Shown here: piece by piece, positions 1 through 7,141 of the stretch | Layout of the letters: the number at the start of each line of letters is the position of its first letter | Numbering within the stretch: the stretch's first letter is position 1 | Origin: Micropepsaceae bacterium | GTDB taxonomy: Bacteria; Pseudomonadota; Alphaproteobacteria; Micropepsales; Micropepsaceae | Direction of reading: 5' to 3' | Length of the DNA: 12,012 nucleotides | Assembly: GCA_025450355.1 (NCBI GenBank) | Contig: JANWHR010000017.1 | Span: 1-12,012 of the forward strand | Position numbers and translations under genes: made by a program | Notes under the pieces: model-generated | The model's database searches: none | Told to the model about the DNA's origin: nothing | What the model saw: only the letters and a program-made list of their open reading frames with translations

Positions 1-311
1 ATCAATCCTTTTGAAGCATCGTCATATTTGAAAAGGGAACGCGCGCAGTCAAAGGCGTGCGGCTCTGCGTGGCACGCGCCGCAGAGGGTTTCACCGCCCG
101 GATCGGCCTCAAACGGCAGGCCGCATTTGGCGCATACGGCGCCTTCGATGAAGGAAATCGCCAACCAGCAAGCGGGGCAGAGCGCATGAGGTTCGCCGAT
201 GCGCTTGCGACAACCCATACAAAGCGGCGGGAAAAACAAATCCGTTACGCTCCGGACAATCCGGCGCGCCATAAGATTTCCGCCCGCCCTTATTTGCTCG
301 GCCGCGCCCAT
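1..311 (-). CDS. comF: ComF family protein, N-terminal part (cut by window edge)
   Basis: This frame is open from the left edge to an ATG at 311, giving 103 codons of an incomplete gene. The translation has four CxxC pairs (C31/C34, C45/C48, C60/C63, C77/C80), with CAKCGLPF around the third pair and ARSLFKYDDASKGL at the cut. This is the N-terminal double zinc-finger of ComF proteins; the phosphoribosyltransferase-like domain would lie beyond the window. ComF is linked to uptake of transforming DNA in some bacteria, but most alphaproteobacterial copies have no tested role. An in-frame TAG lies just upstream of the 311 start. A second in-frame ATG at 272 would lose 13 residues and leave more room for the divergent promoter. 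Neither start has a clear Shine-Dalgarno, so the start is uncertain while the family call is firm. Confidence 0.9.
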   Translation of the reverse strand, partial: MGAAEQIRAGGNLMARRIVRSVTDLFFPPLCMGCRKRIGEPHALCPACWLAISFIEGAVCAKCGLPFEADPGGETLCGACHAEPHAFDCARSLFKYDDASKGL

Positions 312-321
312 ACCCTAACTC
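294..321 (+). promoter_or_regulatory. Possible promoter for the methyltransferase gene, perhaps leaderless
   Basis: TTGCTC (294-299), a 16-bp spacer and TAACTC (316-321) form a weak sigma-70-like pair. Transcription starting 7 bases after the -10 box would begin at A328, the first base of the ATG of the methyltransferase gene. No Shine-Dalgarno precedes that ATG, which fits a leaderless message. The hexamers are poor matches, so this is a suggestion only. Confidence 0.2.
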
Positions 322-327
322 TATCTC

Positions 328-1191
328 ATGAGCGCCTCCCGGCCCCACCGGATTTTCGATCGCAAAGCCTACCGGCGGCGGCGCGCGCGCCATGATTCGC
401 CGGAATCAGGCCGGTTTCTGTTGACCGAGGCCGCAGAGCAGATTGCCGCGCGAATCGGAACCATCAACAGGAGCTTTGTCTCCGCGCTGGATTTGAGCTC
501 CCGGAACCAAGCGTTCCAAATTTTGCGCGAGAGCGCCGCCAATTGGACGCGTACAGGATTTGCCGGTGGCCCCGGAGTGGTCGCGGATGAAGAGAGTTTG
601 CCCTTCGCCGATGCTTCGTTCGATCTGATCACCAGTGTTCTCTCGCTGCATGCGGTAAACGATCTCCCCGGCGCGCTGGTACAGATTCACCGTGCACTGA
701 AGCCCGATGGAGTTTTCATCGCGGCGCTGTTTGGCGGCGAGTCGTTGCGCGAACTGAAGCTGGCGTTTGCGGCGGCCGAGGCGGGACTTTTGGGCGGCGC
801 CTCACCGCGCGTCGCCCCCTTTGGCGATGTCCGCGACTTAGGTGGTCTGTTGCAACGGGCCGGATTCGCTCTTCCGGTGGCCGACATCGAGCGCACCACG
901 GTTCGCTATCGTGAACCGGTTCAGCTGTTTGCGGATCTGCGCACGCTCGGTGAAACCAATGTGCTGGCGCAACGAAGGCCCAATTTTATGTCCCGCCGTC
1001 TTCTTGCGGCGGTTGTAACCGAATACGTCCGGCAATGCGGGGACGATCAGGGCCGCGTTCCGGCTACTTTTGACATCGTGTACCTGATCGGCTGGGCGCC
1101 ACATGAAAGCCAGCAGAAGCCGCTTCGCCCCGGCTCAGCGCGAACGCGACTGGCAGATGCACTGAGACCCGCGGATGGAACAAAACCATGA
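328..1191 (+). CDS. NDUFAF5-type class I SAM-dependent methyltransferase-fold protein
   Basis: The 287-aa protein aligns by eye with human NDUFAF5, a complex I assembly factor. Matching stretches are IFDRKAYRRRRAR near the N-terminus, ADEESLPFADASFDL at 87-100, LSLHAVNDLPGAL at 105-117, LKPDGVFIAALFGGESL at 124-140, VPATFDI at 244-250 and LIGWAPHESQ at 253-262. NDUFAF5 acts as an arginine hydroxylase on the NDUFS7 subunit; the bacterial target would be NuoB, by inference. The oddity is motif I, the usual SAM-binding glycine loop after ALDL: here residues 53-60 read ALDLSSRN with no glycine. The gene is divergent from comF with a very short gap and converges on mutT, whose stop lies 5 bp away. 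The ATG at 328 is chosen because IFDR must sit close to the N-terminus. BioC or another methyltransferase is less likely, given the long specific C-terminal match. Confidence 0.85.
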   Translation: MSASRPHRIFDRKAYRRRRARHDSPESGRFLLTEAAEQIAARIGTINRSFVSALDLSSRNQAFQILRESAANWTRTGFAGGPGVVADEESLPFADASFDLITSVLSLHAVNDLPGALVQIHRALKPDGVFIAALFGGESLRELKLAFAAAEAGLLGGASPRVAPFGDVRDLGGLLQRAGFALPVADIERTTVRYREPVQLFADLRTLGETNVLAQRRPNFMSRRLLAAVVTEYVRQCGDDQGRVPATFDIVYLIGWAPHESQQKPLRPGSARTRLADALRPADGTKP

Positions 1192-1196
1192 CATAG

Positions 1197-1625
1197 TCAG
1201 GCGGCGAGCCAGGTGGCGAGCGCTGGCAGCAGCGGCGCATCTGCGGGCGGCATGGGCCAGGCGGAGGTGGGGCCGGCCAAATCCGCCACGCTGACCCACG
1301 CGATCTCTTCATGCTCGATTGGTTGTGGCTGGCCGTCCCATTGGCGGCAGACAAACAGCGGCATCAGCAATTGGAAATTCGCATAGGCATGGGACGCAAA
1401 TGTCAGGGGTTGCAGGTCAGCGATGGCTATCGTCACGGCGAGTTCTTCCCGCAGTTCACGAATGACCGCCTGTTCGGCAGATTCTCCGGCCTCAAGCTTG
1501 CCTCCCGGGAATTCCAACAATCCACCAAAGGTTTTGCCCTCCGGCCGTTTGGCGACCAGGACACGTTGACGGAGATCGACCAGTGCACAAGCGGCAACCA
1601 GGATCAGCGGACGCGTGGCAATCAA
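1197..1625 (-). CDS. mutT: MutT-type Nudix hydrolase (8-oxo-dGTP diphosphatase)
   Basis: MutT hydrolyses oxidised purine nucleoside triphosphates, mainly 8-oxo-dGTP, so that they are not built into DNA. Numbered from the TTG at 1625, the 142-aa protein has KRPEGKTFGGLLEFPGGKLE and then the Nudix box: G42, E48 and the metal-binding REL-REEL core at 56-62. The usual small-residue position near the end of the box is A63 instead of glycine. The start is a judgement. A TTG at 1625 overlaps the argJ stop codon as TTGA, gives a normal family length and implies translational coupling. A TTG at 1679 would add 18 residues (DLRPHRG and onward) that overlap argJ and look unlike the family. No ATG or clear Shine-Dalgarno is available for either. 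The argJ-mutT order is known in alphaproteobacteria. Confidence 0.88.
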   Translation of the reverse strand: MIATRPLILVAACALVDLRQRVLVAKRPEGKTFGGLLEFPGGKLEAGESAEQAVIRELREELAVTIAIADLQPLTFASHAYANFQLLMPLFVCRQWDGQPQPIEHEEIAWVSVADLAGPTSAWPMPPADAPLLPALATWLAA

Positions 1626-2971
1626 CTCCGGTAGGATCCGTTGATGCGGATGTAACCCTCGGTGAGGTCGCAGGTCCAAACCCTGGCCTTTCCTTTGCCG
1701 ACGCCTACGTCAACTGCGATCGCCACTTCGCGCCCCTGCACCGCGGTTGCGGCTTTCCGTTCATCGTAATGTTGCGCGCGGGCCCCGTTCTCGGCCACCA
1801 CATGGTTACCAAACGCAATCGACAGGCGGTCCCGATCGGCGGCTTCGCCGGATTTGCCGACTGCCATGACGATCCGGCCCCAGTTCGCATCCCCGCCGGC
1901 GATGGCGGTCTTTACGAGCGGTGAATTGGCGATAGCGAAGGCTATTTTCTTTGCCGCATCATTGCTTTGCGCTCCGGCGACGTCGATCCGGATCAATCTT
2001 GAGGCGCCCTCGCCATCCTTCACAACCTGAAGGGCAAGATCGAGACACACCGCATTCAGCCGATCCCTGAATTGGTCCAGACGCCGGTCCGTGGCCTTCG
2101 TGATCGGGGGATGTGGAGCACCCTTCCCTGTCGCGAACAGCAGCAATGTATCGCTGGTCGAGGTGTCACTATCGACAGTGATTGCGTTGAAAGAATTCGC
2201 GGCGGCTTCGGTCAGCAAAGGCTGCAACACCGCCGCCGGCAATGATGCATCCGTGAACAGGAACGATAACAGTGTCGCCATATCGGGCGCGATCATTCCG
2301 GAGCCCTTGGCAATCCCGTTGATCGTCACACGATGGCCATCAATGAAGGCGCTGGCGGTCGCCAGTTTCGGATAGGTATCCGTGGTCATGATCGCCTCGG
2401 CGGCGGCGCGCCAGGCGCCCGCAGCGCCGGAATCGGCCAACTGCGGAAGGACGGCAATGATCTTCTGATACGGCAGCGGCTCCCCGATCACGCCGGTGGA
2501 TGCAACGAATACCTCCAGGGCACGGCATCCGCACATCGCGGCAGCCGATTCGGCGATCTTGCGGACGGCCTCCATTCCGGCCGACCCGGTGAATGCATTG
2601 GCATTGCCGCTGTTGGCCACCAGCATACGGGCAGATCCGCCGGGCAAATTCTCCCGGCACCATTCGACCGGCGCGGAGGCGGATTTGGATTGGGTGAAGA
2701 GCCCCGCAACCTGGGTTCCGGGCGCGAGGACCCCAACCAGCAGGTCATTCCGCCCCCGATACCGGACATTCGCCTCACCGGTCGCGAGGCGCACGCCTGC
2801 GAGTGGGGGTAATTTGGCCAGACTGGCCGGGGCAAGAGGGGACGCCGGCTTTTCCGCTTTGGTGGCCAAACCAGCAGGCTGCGCGCGAATGGCGCGGCTT
2901 GCCGGCGCACTCCGGGTGGAGGCGGCTTTGGCTTTACCGGCTGGCGTTTTCGTCGCGGTCCTGCGAGCCAT
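1622..2971 (-). CDS. argJ: Bifunctional glutamate N-acetyltransferase / amino-acid acetyltransferase (ArgJ)
   Basis: ArgJ transfers the acetyl group of N-acetylornithine to glutamate in the cyclic arginine pathway; bifunctional members also use acetyl-CoA to make N-acetylglutamate. The 449-aa precursor normally cuts itself at an Ala-Thr bond into alpha and beta chains. The site is visible as GIAKGSGMIAPDMATLL at 219-235, making T233 the nucleophile that heads the beta chain. Other family signatures are NSGNANAFTG (120-129), TGVIGEP (159-165), AIMTTDTYPK (193-202), TVDSDTSTSDT (265-275) and the end YIRINGSYRS. The family's usual SPLAP start appears only at residue 44. Residues 1-43 are an extra tail rich in Ala, Lys, Arg and Thr, with no visible targeting signal. 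ATG 2971 lacks a clear Shine-Dalgarno; TTG at 2869 (codon 35) is the only later start that would remove the tail and keep SPLAP. The gene is divergent from secA and coupled to mutT. Confidence 0.95.
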   Translation of the reverse strand: MARRTATKTPAGKAKAASTRSAPASRAIRAQPAGLATKAEKPASPLAPASLAKLPPLAGVRLATGEANVRYRGRNDLLVGVLAPGTQVAGLFTQSKSASAPVEWCRENLPGGSARMLVANSGNANAFTGSAGMEAVRKIAESAAAMCGCRALEVFVASTGVIGEPLPYQKIIAVLPQLADSGAAGAWRAAAEAIMTTDTYPKLATASAFIDGHRVTINGIAKGSGMIAPDMATLLSFLFTDASLPAAVLQPLLTEAAANSFNAITVDSDTSTSDTLLLFATGKGAPHPPITKATDRRLDQFRDRLNAVCLDLALQVVKDGEGASRLIRIDVAGAQSNDAAKKIAFAIANSPLVKTAIAGGDANWGRIVMAVGKSGEAADRDRLSIAFGNHVVAENGARAQHYDERKAATAVQGREVAIAVDVGVGKGKARVWTCDLTEGYIRINGSYRS

Positions 2972-3007
2972 TTGGGCGCCGAATCGCTTTAGGTTCCTTC
3001 ATCTGCC

Positions 3008-3036
3008 GATTAGGCAGGAGATGGCCGAATTGACAA
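3008..3036 (-). promoter_or_regulatory. Weak candidate argJ promoter
   Basis: On the minus strand TTGTCA (3036-3031) is followed after 17 bases by CTAATC (3013-3008), about 37 bp upstream of the argJ ATG. The -35 box is close to consensus but the -10 box is poor. Its -35 box overlaps the plus-strand TTGACA of the secA candidate promoter, so the two could interfere with each other. This is inference from position and hexamers only. Confidence 0.15.
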
Positions 3037-3058
3037 GGGGGAAGGCGGTTCTTATCTC
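3030..3058 (+). promoter_or_regulatory. Candidate sigma-70 promoter for secA
   Basis: A perfect -35 hexamer TTGACA at 3030-3035 is followed by a 17-bp spacer and TATCTC at 3053-3058, which matches the first three bases of TATAAT. A start near 3065 would give a leader of about 90 nt before secA. The leader contains a short GC-rich stretch with GGGC and GCCC arms around 3101-3112 but no obvious riboswitch. Confidence 0.4.
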
Positions 3059-3156
3059 TGCCGCGGGCGTTTATTAGCTCAGAATGTGCGGAATCCGCCC
3101 GGGCCGCCGCCCCTTTACGTTCCGTACTTTCCATTTTAGGGGCATCACGAGGGATC

Positions 3157-6027
3157 ATGCTCGGACTTGATGATTTTATTCAGCGTCCTTTGAATGCTTT
3201 GACGGGGCTGTTCGGCTCGGCAAACGAGCGGAAGGTCAAGGTCAAACTGCCGATGGTGGCGGTCATCAACGGTCTGGAACCCGAATTCGAGAAGAAGAGC
3301 GATTCGGATCTGCTGGCCATGACGGCGGCGTTCAAGGAGCGGCTGCGCAACGGCGAGACGTTGAACGACCTTCTGGCAGAAGCCTTTGCCGCGGTCCGTG
3401 AGGCCGCAAAGCGCACCCTCGGGCAACGCCATTTCGACGTGCAGCTGGTTGGCGGCATGGTTCTCCATGAGGGCAAGATCGCCGAAATGAAGACCGGCGA
3501 AGGCAAAACCCTGGTGGCGACACTGCCGGTCTATCTGAATGCGCTCGAAGGCAAGGGCGTCCATGTCGTGACCGTGAACGATTACCTGGCCCGGCGCGAC
3601 TCCGAATGGATGGGCCAGATTTACAGCTTCCTCGGGCTGTCGGTCGGCGTCATCGTGCACGGCCTCACCGATGAAGAGCGCCGCATCGCCTATGCCGCGG
3701 ACGTGACCTACGGCACGAACAACGAATTCGGCTTCGACTATCTGCGCGACAACATGAAATACGCGCTCGAACAGATGACCCAGCGCGGCCACAATTACGC
3801 GATTGTGGACGAGGTCGACTCAATTCTGGTCGATGAGGCGCGAACGCCGCTGATCATTTCCGGTCCGACGGAGGATCAGTCCGAATTCTACCGGAAGGTG
3901 GATGCACTCATCCCGCAACTGGTCAAGGAAGACTTTGAAGTCGATGAGAAGCAGAAGCAGGTCAGCCTGACGGAAGAGGGCAATGAGCATATGGTCGAAC
4001 TGCTTCGCAGCGCGGGCGCGCTCGAAGAAGGCGACCTTTACGACATCAACAACATCACCGTTGTTCACCACGTCAATCAGGCGCTGCGTGCACACAAGTT
4101 GTTTCAGTTTGATCGCGACTACATCGTCAAGGATGGGAAGGTCGTAATCATCGACGAATTCACCGGCCGCATGATGGAAGGCCGGCGTTACTCGGAAGGG
4201 CTTCATCAGGCGCTCGAAGCCAAGGAGCATGTACCAATCCAGTCGGAAAATGTGACGCTGGCCTCGATCACCTTCCAGAATTATTTCCGGCTTTATTCAA
4301 AGCTTGCGGGCATGACCGGCACGGCCATGACGGAAGCCCCCGAGTTCATGGACATCTACAATCTCGACGTGGTCGAGATTCCGACCAACCGGCCGGTGTG
4401 CCGCATGGACGCCGATGATGAGGTTTATCGCACGGAGGAAGAGAAGCACCGGGCGATCGTCACGCAGATCGCCGAATGCCACATGAAGGGCCAGCCGGTG
4501 CTGGTCGGTACGGTTTCGATCGAGAAATCGGAAGACCTCGATGCGAAACTCAAGGATCGCAAATTCATCCGGGATATCGGTGACGAACTGCTGGAAAAGG
4601 CCGGGAAGCTTGGCGACACGCCGCAGGGCAAGGAACACCGCGACATCGGTGCCTATCTGGTCGAACTGTCGAAAAAGTCCAATCCGATTCCGCACAATGT
4701 GCTGAACGCCCGCTTCCACGAACAGGAAGCCACGATCGTCGCGCAGGCCGGACGGTCGAAAGCGGTCACCATCGCCACGAATATGGCGGGCCGCGGAACG
4801 GACATTCAGCTCGGCGGCAATCCCGACATGCGCATCCGGCTGGAACTGGAAGGCATCACCGGCGAGGCGGAGCTTGCGCAGCGCGCGGCTGGAATCCGTG
4901 ACGAAGTCGCGCGGGACAAGGAGACGGTGATCGCGGCGGGCGGGTTGTTCATTCTGGGTACGGAACGGCATGAAAGCCGGCGCATCGACAACCAGTTGCG
5001 CGGCCGGTCAGGCCGCCAGGGCGATCCGGGCGCGTCGAAATTCTATCTGAGCCTGCAGGATGACCTGATGCGGATCTTCGGGTCGGAACGCATGGATGCC
5101 ATTCTGCAGCGACTCGGGCTCGAAAAGGGCGAGGCCATCGCCCACCCCTGGGTGAACAAGGCGCTCGAAAAGGCGCAGCAGAAGGTCGAAGCGCGAAATT
5201 TCGAAATCCGAAAGAACCTGCTGAAATTCGACAATGTACTGAACGATCAGCGCAAAGTCATTTTCGAGCAGCGGCTCGAGATCATGCGCACGGCGGAAGT
5301 CGAAGAAATCATTGCCGAGATGCGGCAGCAGGTGAGCGAGGAAATGGTCAAGCGCCATATCCCCGAACGCGCCTACGCCGAGCAATGGGATACTCCTGGT
5401 CTCGAAACAGAAGCCAACGAAACCTTTGGCGTGGAGCTGCCCGTTGTTGAATGGGCCAAAGAAGAAGGCATTGCCGACGAAGAAATCCGCGAACGCATTC
5501 TCACCGCGGTGAACGCGCGCTATGCGGAACGGGCCGAGAAATTCGGCAATGAGATCATCCGCTATCTCGAAAAGGCGATCCTGCTGCAGACGCTCGATCA
5601 GGACTGGCGTGAGCACATCATCAATCTGGAACATCTGCGGCAATATGTGGGACTAAGAGGATACGGTCAGCGCGATCCGCTCAACGAATACAAGAGCGAA
5701 GCACTGACCCTGTTCGAGAACCTGTTGCTGAGACTGCGCACCGATGTCGTGCGTCAGTTGCTGCACGTCCAGGTCCGCATGGGCGAGCCGCCACCGGTCG
5801 AGGAACGGCAACTCCCTCGCATGGAGGCGCATCATATCAATCCTCTGACCGGAGAAGACGAGTTTGCGCCGGCCCAGCCGCTGATGCTCGGTGGCGTGCG
5901 CTTGCGCGAGCCGGCCGAGAACATTGACCCGAACGATCCGGCCACCTGGGGCAAAGTGAGTCGCAACGCCGCCTGCCCCTGCGGCTCAGGCAAGAAGTTC
6001 AAGCACTGCCACGGCGCGCTGGTGTAA
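3157..6027 (+). CDS. secA: Preprotein translocase ATPase SecA
   Basis: SecA is the ATP-driven motor that pushes unfolded preproteins through SecYEG. The 956-aa sequence is complete. NBD1 carries Walker A MKTGEGKT (111-118, K117) and Walker B VDEVDSILVDEART (217-230). The preprotein cross-linking domain lies roughly at 235-385, followed by AGMTGTAMTEAPEF. NBD2 has VGTVSIEKSE (450-459), NMAGRGTDIQLGGN (from 542) and QLRGRSGRQGDPG (from 613). The helical scaffold and wing follow, and the tail ends in a zinc-binding CPCGSGKKFKHCH (C940, C942, C951, H952), which in other bacteria contacts SecB and lipids. Unusual is an extra charged segment at about 467-508, between SIEKSEDL and IPHNVLNARFHEQEA. 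E. coli SecA joins these parts directly, and the insert accounts for most of the length above the usual 900 or so. GAGGG a few bases before the ATG is a good ribosome binding site. Confidence 0.98.
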   Translation: MLGLDDFIQRPLNALTGLFGSANERKVKVKLPMVAVINGLEPEFEKKSDSDLLAMTAAFKERLRNGETLNDLLAEAFAAVREAAKRTLGQRHFDVQLVGGMVLHEGKIAEMKTGEGKTLVATLPVYLNALEGKGVHVVTVNDYLARRDSEWMGQIYSFLGLSVGVIVHGLTDEERRIAYAADVTYGTNNEFGFDYLRDNMKYALEQMTQRGHNYAIVDEVDSILVDEARTPLIISGPTEDQSEFYRKVDALIPQLVKEDFEVDEKQKQVSLTEEGNEHMVELLRSAGALEEGDLYDINNITVVHHVNQALRAHKLFQFDRDYIVKDGKVVIIDEFTGRMMEGRRYSEGLHQALEAKEHVPIQSENVTLASITFQNYFRLYSKLAGMTGTAMTEAPEFMDIYNLDVVEIPTNRPVCRMDADDEVYRTEEEKHRAIVTQIAECHMKGQPVLVGTVSIEKSEDLDAKLKDRKFIRDIGDELLEKAGKLGDTPQGKEHRDIGAYLVELSKKSNPIPHNVLNARFHEQEATIVAQAGRSKAVTIATNMAGRGTDIQLGGNPDMRIRLELEGITGEAELAQRAAGIRDEVARDKETVIAAGGLFILGTERHESRRIDNQLRGRSGRQGDPGASKFYLSLQDDLMRIFGSERMDAILQRLGLEKGEAIAHPWVNKALEKAQQKVEARNFEIRKNLLKFDNVLNDQRKVIFEQRLEIMRTAEVEEIIAEMRQQVSEEMVKRHIPERAYAEQWDTPGLETEANETFGVELPVVEWAKEEGIADEEIRERILTAVNARYAERAEKFGNEIIRYLEKAILLQTLDQDWREHIINLEHLRQYVGLRGYGQRDPLNEYKSEALTLFENLLLRLRTDVVRQLLHVQVRMGEPPPVEERQLPRMEAHHINPLTGEDEFAPAQPLMLGGVRLREPAENIDPNDPATWGKVSRNAACPCGSGKKFKHCHGALV

Positions 6028-6041
6028 CCCGCGTGACCCTT

Positions 6042-6071
6042 GGACCGCGGGCGTCGAGCCCGCATGCGGCC
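6042..6071. repeat. GC-rich stem-loop in the secA/accA convergent gap (terminator or dispersed palindrome)
   Basis: GCGGGC (6047-6052), loop GTCGA and GCCCGC (6058-6063) form a perfect 6-bp stem. An imperfect outer stem pairs GG.CC (6042-6046, one bulged A) with GGCC (6068-6071) across an unpaired ATGC. It lies 15 bp after the secA stop and 42 bp after the accA stop on the other strand, so it could end both transcripts. No T-run follows on either strand, so it is not a canonical intrinsic terminator. Its shape (GCGGGC-GTC-GCCCGC core between genes) resembles small dispersed REP-like palindromes. Confidence 0.45.
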
Positions 6072-6112
6072 GAGGTACAAGAGCGCCGATCGCTTGCGCA
6101 AGTGAGAGAAGA

Positions 6113-7075
6113 TTACGGGGAGCCGATGCGCAGGAATTTTTCGCGGCGCTGGCGACGGAGTTCGTCCGGGCTCAATCCTGCAAGTTCACGCAGGGCGCGT
6201 TCGATCACGTCGCCCGTCGCGTCGATGGCTTTCTCCGGCGCGCGATGTGCGCCGCCCACCGGCTCCGGAATGATCGCGTCGATGATATCGAGGTCGATCA
6301 GGTCCTGAGGGGTGATCCGCATCGCCGCAGCTGCATCGCTGGCCTTTTCCGACTTGTGCCACAAAATCGAGGCGCAGCCTTCCGGTGAAATCACCGAATA
6401 AATCGAGTGTTCGAGCATGAACACGCGGTTCGCCGTCGCGATGGCGACCGCGCCGCCCGACCCGCCCTCTCCGATAATGGCCGCCACGAAAGGCGTGCCA
6501 AGTGCGAGGCATGCTTCCGTCGAACGCGCGATCGCCTCTGCCTGACCACGCTCCTCGGCGCCAATTCCGGGATAGGCCCCCGCGGTGTCCACGAGCGAGA
6601 TCACCGGAAGTCCAAAGCGACCGGCAAGGTCGAAGAGCCGCTGCACCTTGCGATAGCCCTCCGGTAATCCCATGCCGAAATTGTGCTTGAGCCGCGAGGC
6701 GGTGTCGTTCCCCTTTTCCTGGCCGACGACAGCCACCGCGAAACCGCGAAACCACCCAAGGCCAGCTACGATGGCCTTGTCCTCCCCGAACAACCGGTCG
6801 CCTGAAAGCGGGATGAAGTCCGGGACCAGGCGACTCATATAGTCGCAGAAATGCGGCCGTGCCGGGTGCCGCGCAACCTGGGTTTTCTGCCAGGGGGACA
6901 GGCGGGCGTAAGTGTCCGCGATCAGTTGCGCTGTCCGCGCATTCAGCCGCTGAATTTCTTCGTCAGTATTGACGGCCGCAGCGCCGGGTTTTTCCTTGCC
7001 CTCGCCCTGGCGCAGCTCTTCGATCCGCCCCTCAAGCTCTGCAATGGGCTTTTCAAATTCCAGGTAGGCTTTCAT
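6113..7075 (-). CDS. accA: Acetyl-CoA carboxylase carboxyltransferase subunit alpha
   Basis: AccA and AccD together form the carboxyltransferase that moves the carboxyl group from carboxybiotin to acetyl-CoA, making malonyl-CoA for fatty-acid synthesis in the cytoplasm. The 320-aa protein has the expected family length (E. coli has 319). It opens with MKAYLEFEKPIAELEGRIEE, a family-typical helix. The core carries NFGMGLPEGYRK (132-143), DTAGAYPGIGAEERGQ (163-178) and IGEGGSGGA (201-209); the last two contain the backbone amides of the active-site oxyanion pockets. PEGCASILW at 231-239 is also typical. The ATG at 7075 is chosen over an in-frame GTG at 7105, which would add ten residues not seen in the family. 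It lies 66 bp downstream of xerD on the same strand, so it is probably the last gene of that transcript; accD is not in the window. Confidence 0.97.
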   Translation of the reverse strand: MKAYLEFEKPIAELEGRIEELRQGEGKEKPGAAAVNTDEEIQRLNARTAQLIADTYARLSPWQKTQVARHPARPHFCDYMSRLVPDFIPLSGDRLFGEDKAIVAGLGWFRGFAVAVVGQEKGNDTASRLKHNFGMGLPEGYRKVQRLFDLAGRFGLPVISLVDTAGAYPGIGAEERGQAEAIARSTEACLALGTPFVAAIIGEGGSGGAVAIATANRVFMLEHSIYSVISPEGCASILWHKSEKASDAAAAMRITPQDLIDLDIIDAIIPEPVGGAHRAPEKAIDATGDVIERALRELAGLSPDELRRQRREKFLRIGSP

Positions 7076-7141
7076 GAAGATACCGGCACAAGCCTGGTTA
7101 CGCACCGGCAGCCCTATCGCGTCAGATCACGCGCGGCAAGG

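Noticed and set aside
1192..1196. Terminator between the convergent methyltransferase and mutT genes.
   Set aside because: Only 5 bp separate the stops and I found no hairpin with a T-run in the flanking coding ends.
2496..3077. A 193-codon plus-strand frame opposite argJ, ending in the secA leader with a hydrophobic stretch.
   Set aside because: It lies almost wholly antisense to argJ, has Arg/Pro/Ala-rich shadow composition and no ribosome binding site.
3084..3170. A 28-codon upstream frame in the secA leader (ATG at 3084) containing GIRPG, reminiscent of the SecM arrest motif GIRAGP.
   Set aside because: The GIRPG lies at residues 3-7, so no nascent chain would fill the ribosome tunnel to cause arrest; a TAG sits in frame at 3075-3077 just upstream, so the frame cannot be longer; it has no Shine-Dalgarno or signal sequence. 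The likeness is probably chance.
3145..5643. Several minus-strand frames of 136-224 codons within secA.
   Set aside because: SecA is intact across the whole region; these are antisense shadows.
6093..6102. Perfect 10-bp palindrome CTTGCGCAAG before the accA stop.
   Set aside because: Too short to be called a regulator site, and such palindromes are frequent in GC-rich DNA; it is at the 3' end of both genes.
7076..7141. A separate promoter for accA in the gap after xerD.
   Set aside because: No -35/-10 pair better than chance could be seen; read-through from xerD is the simpler view.
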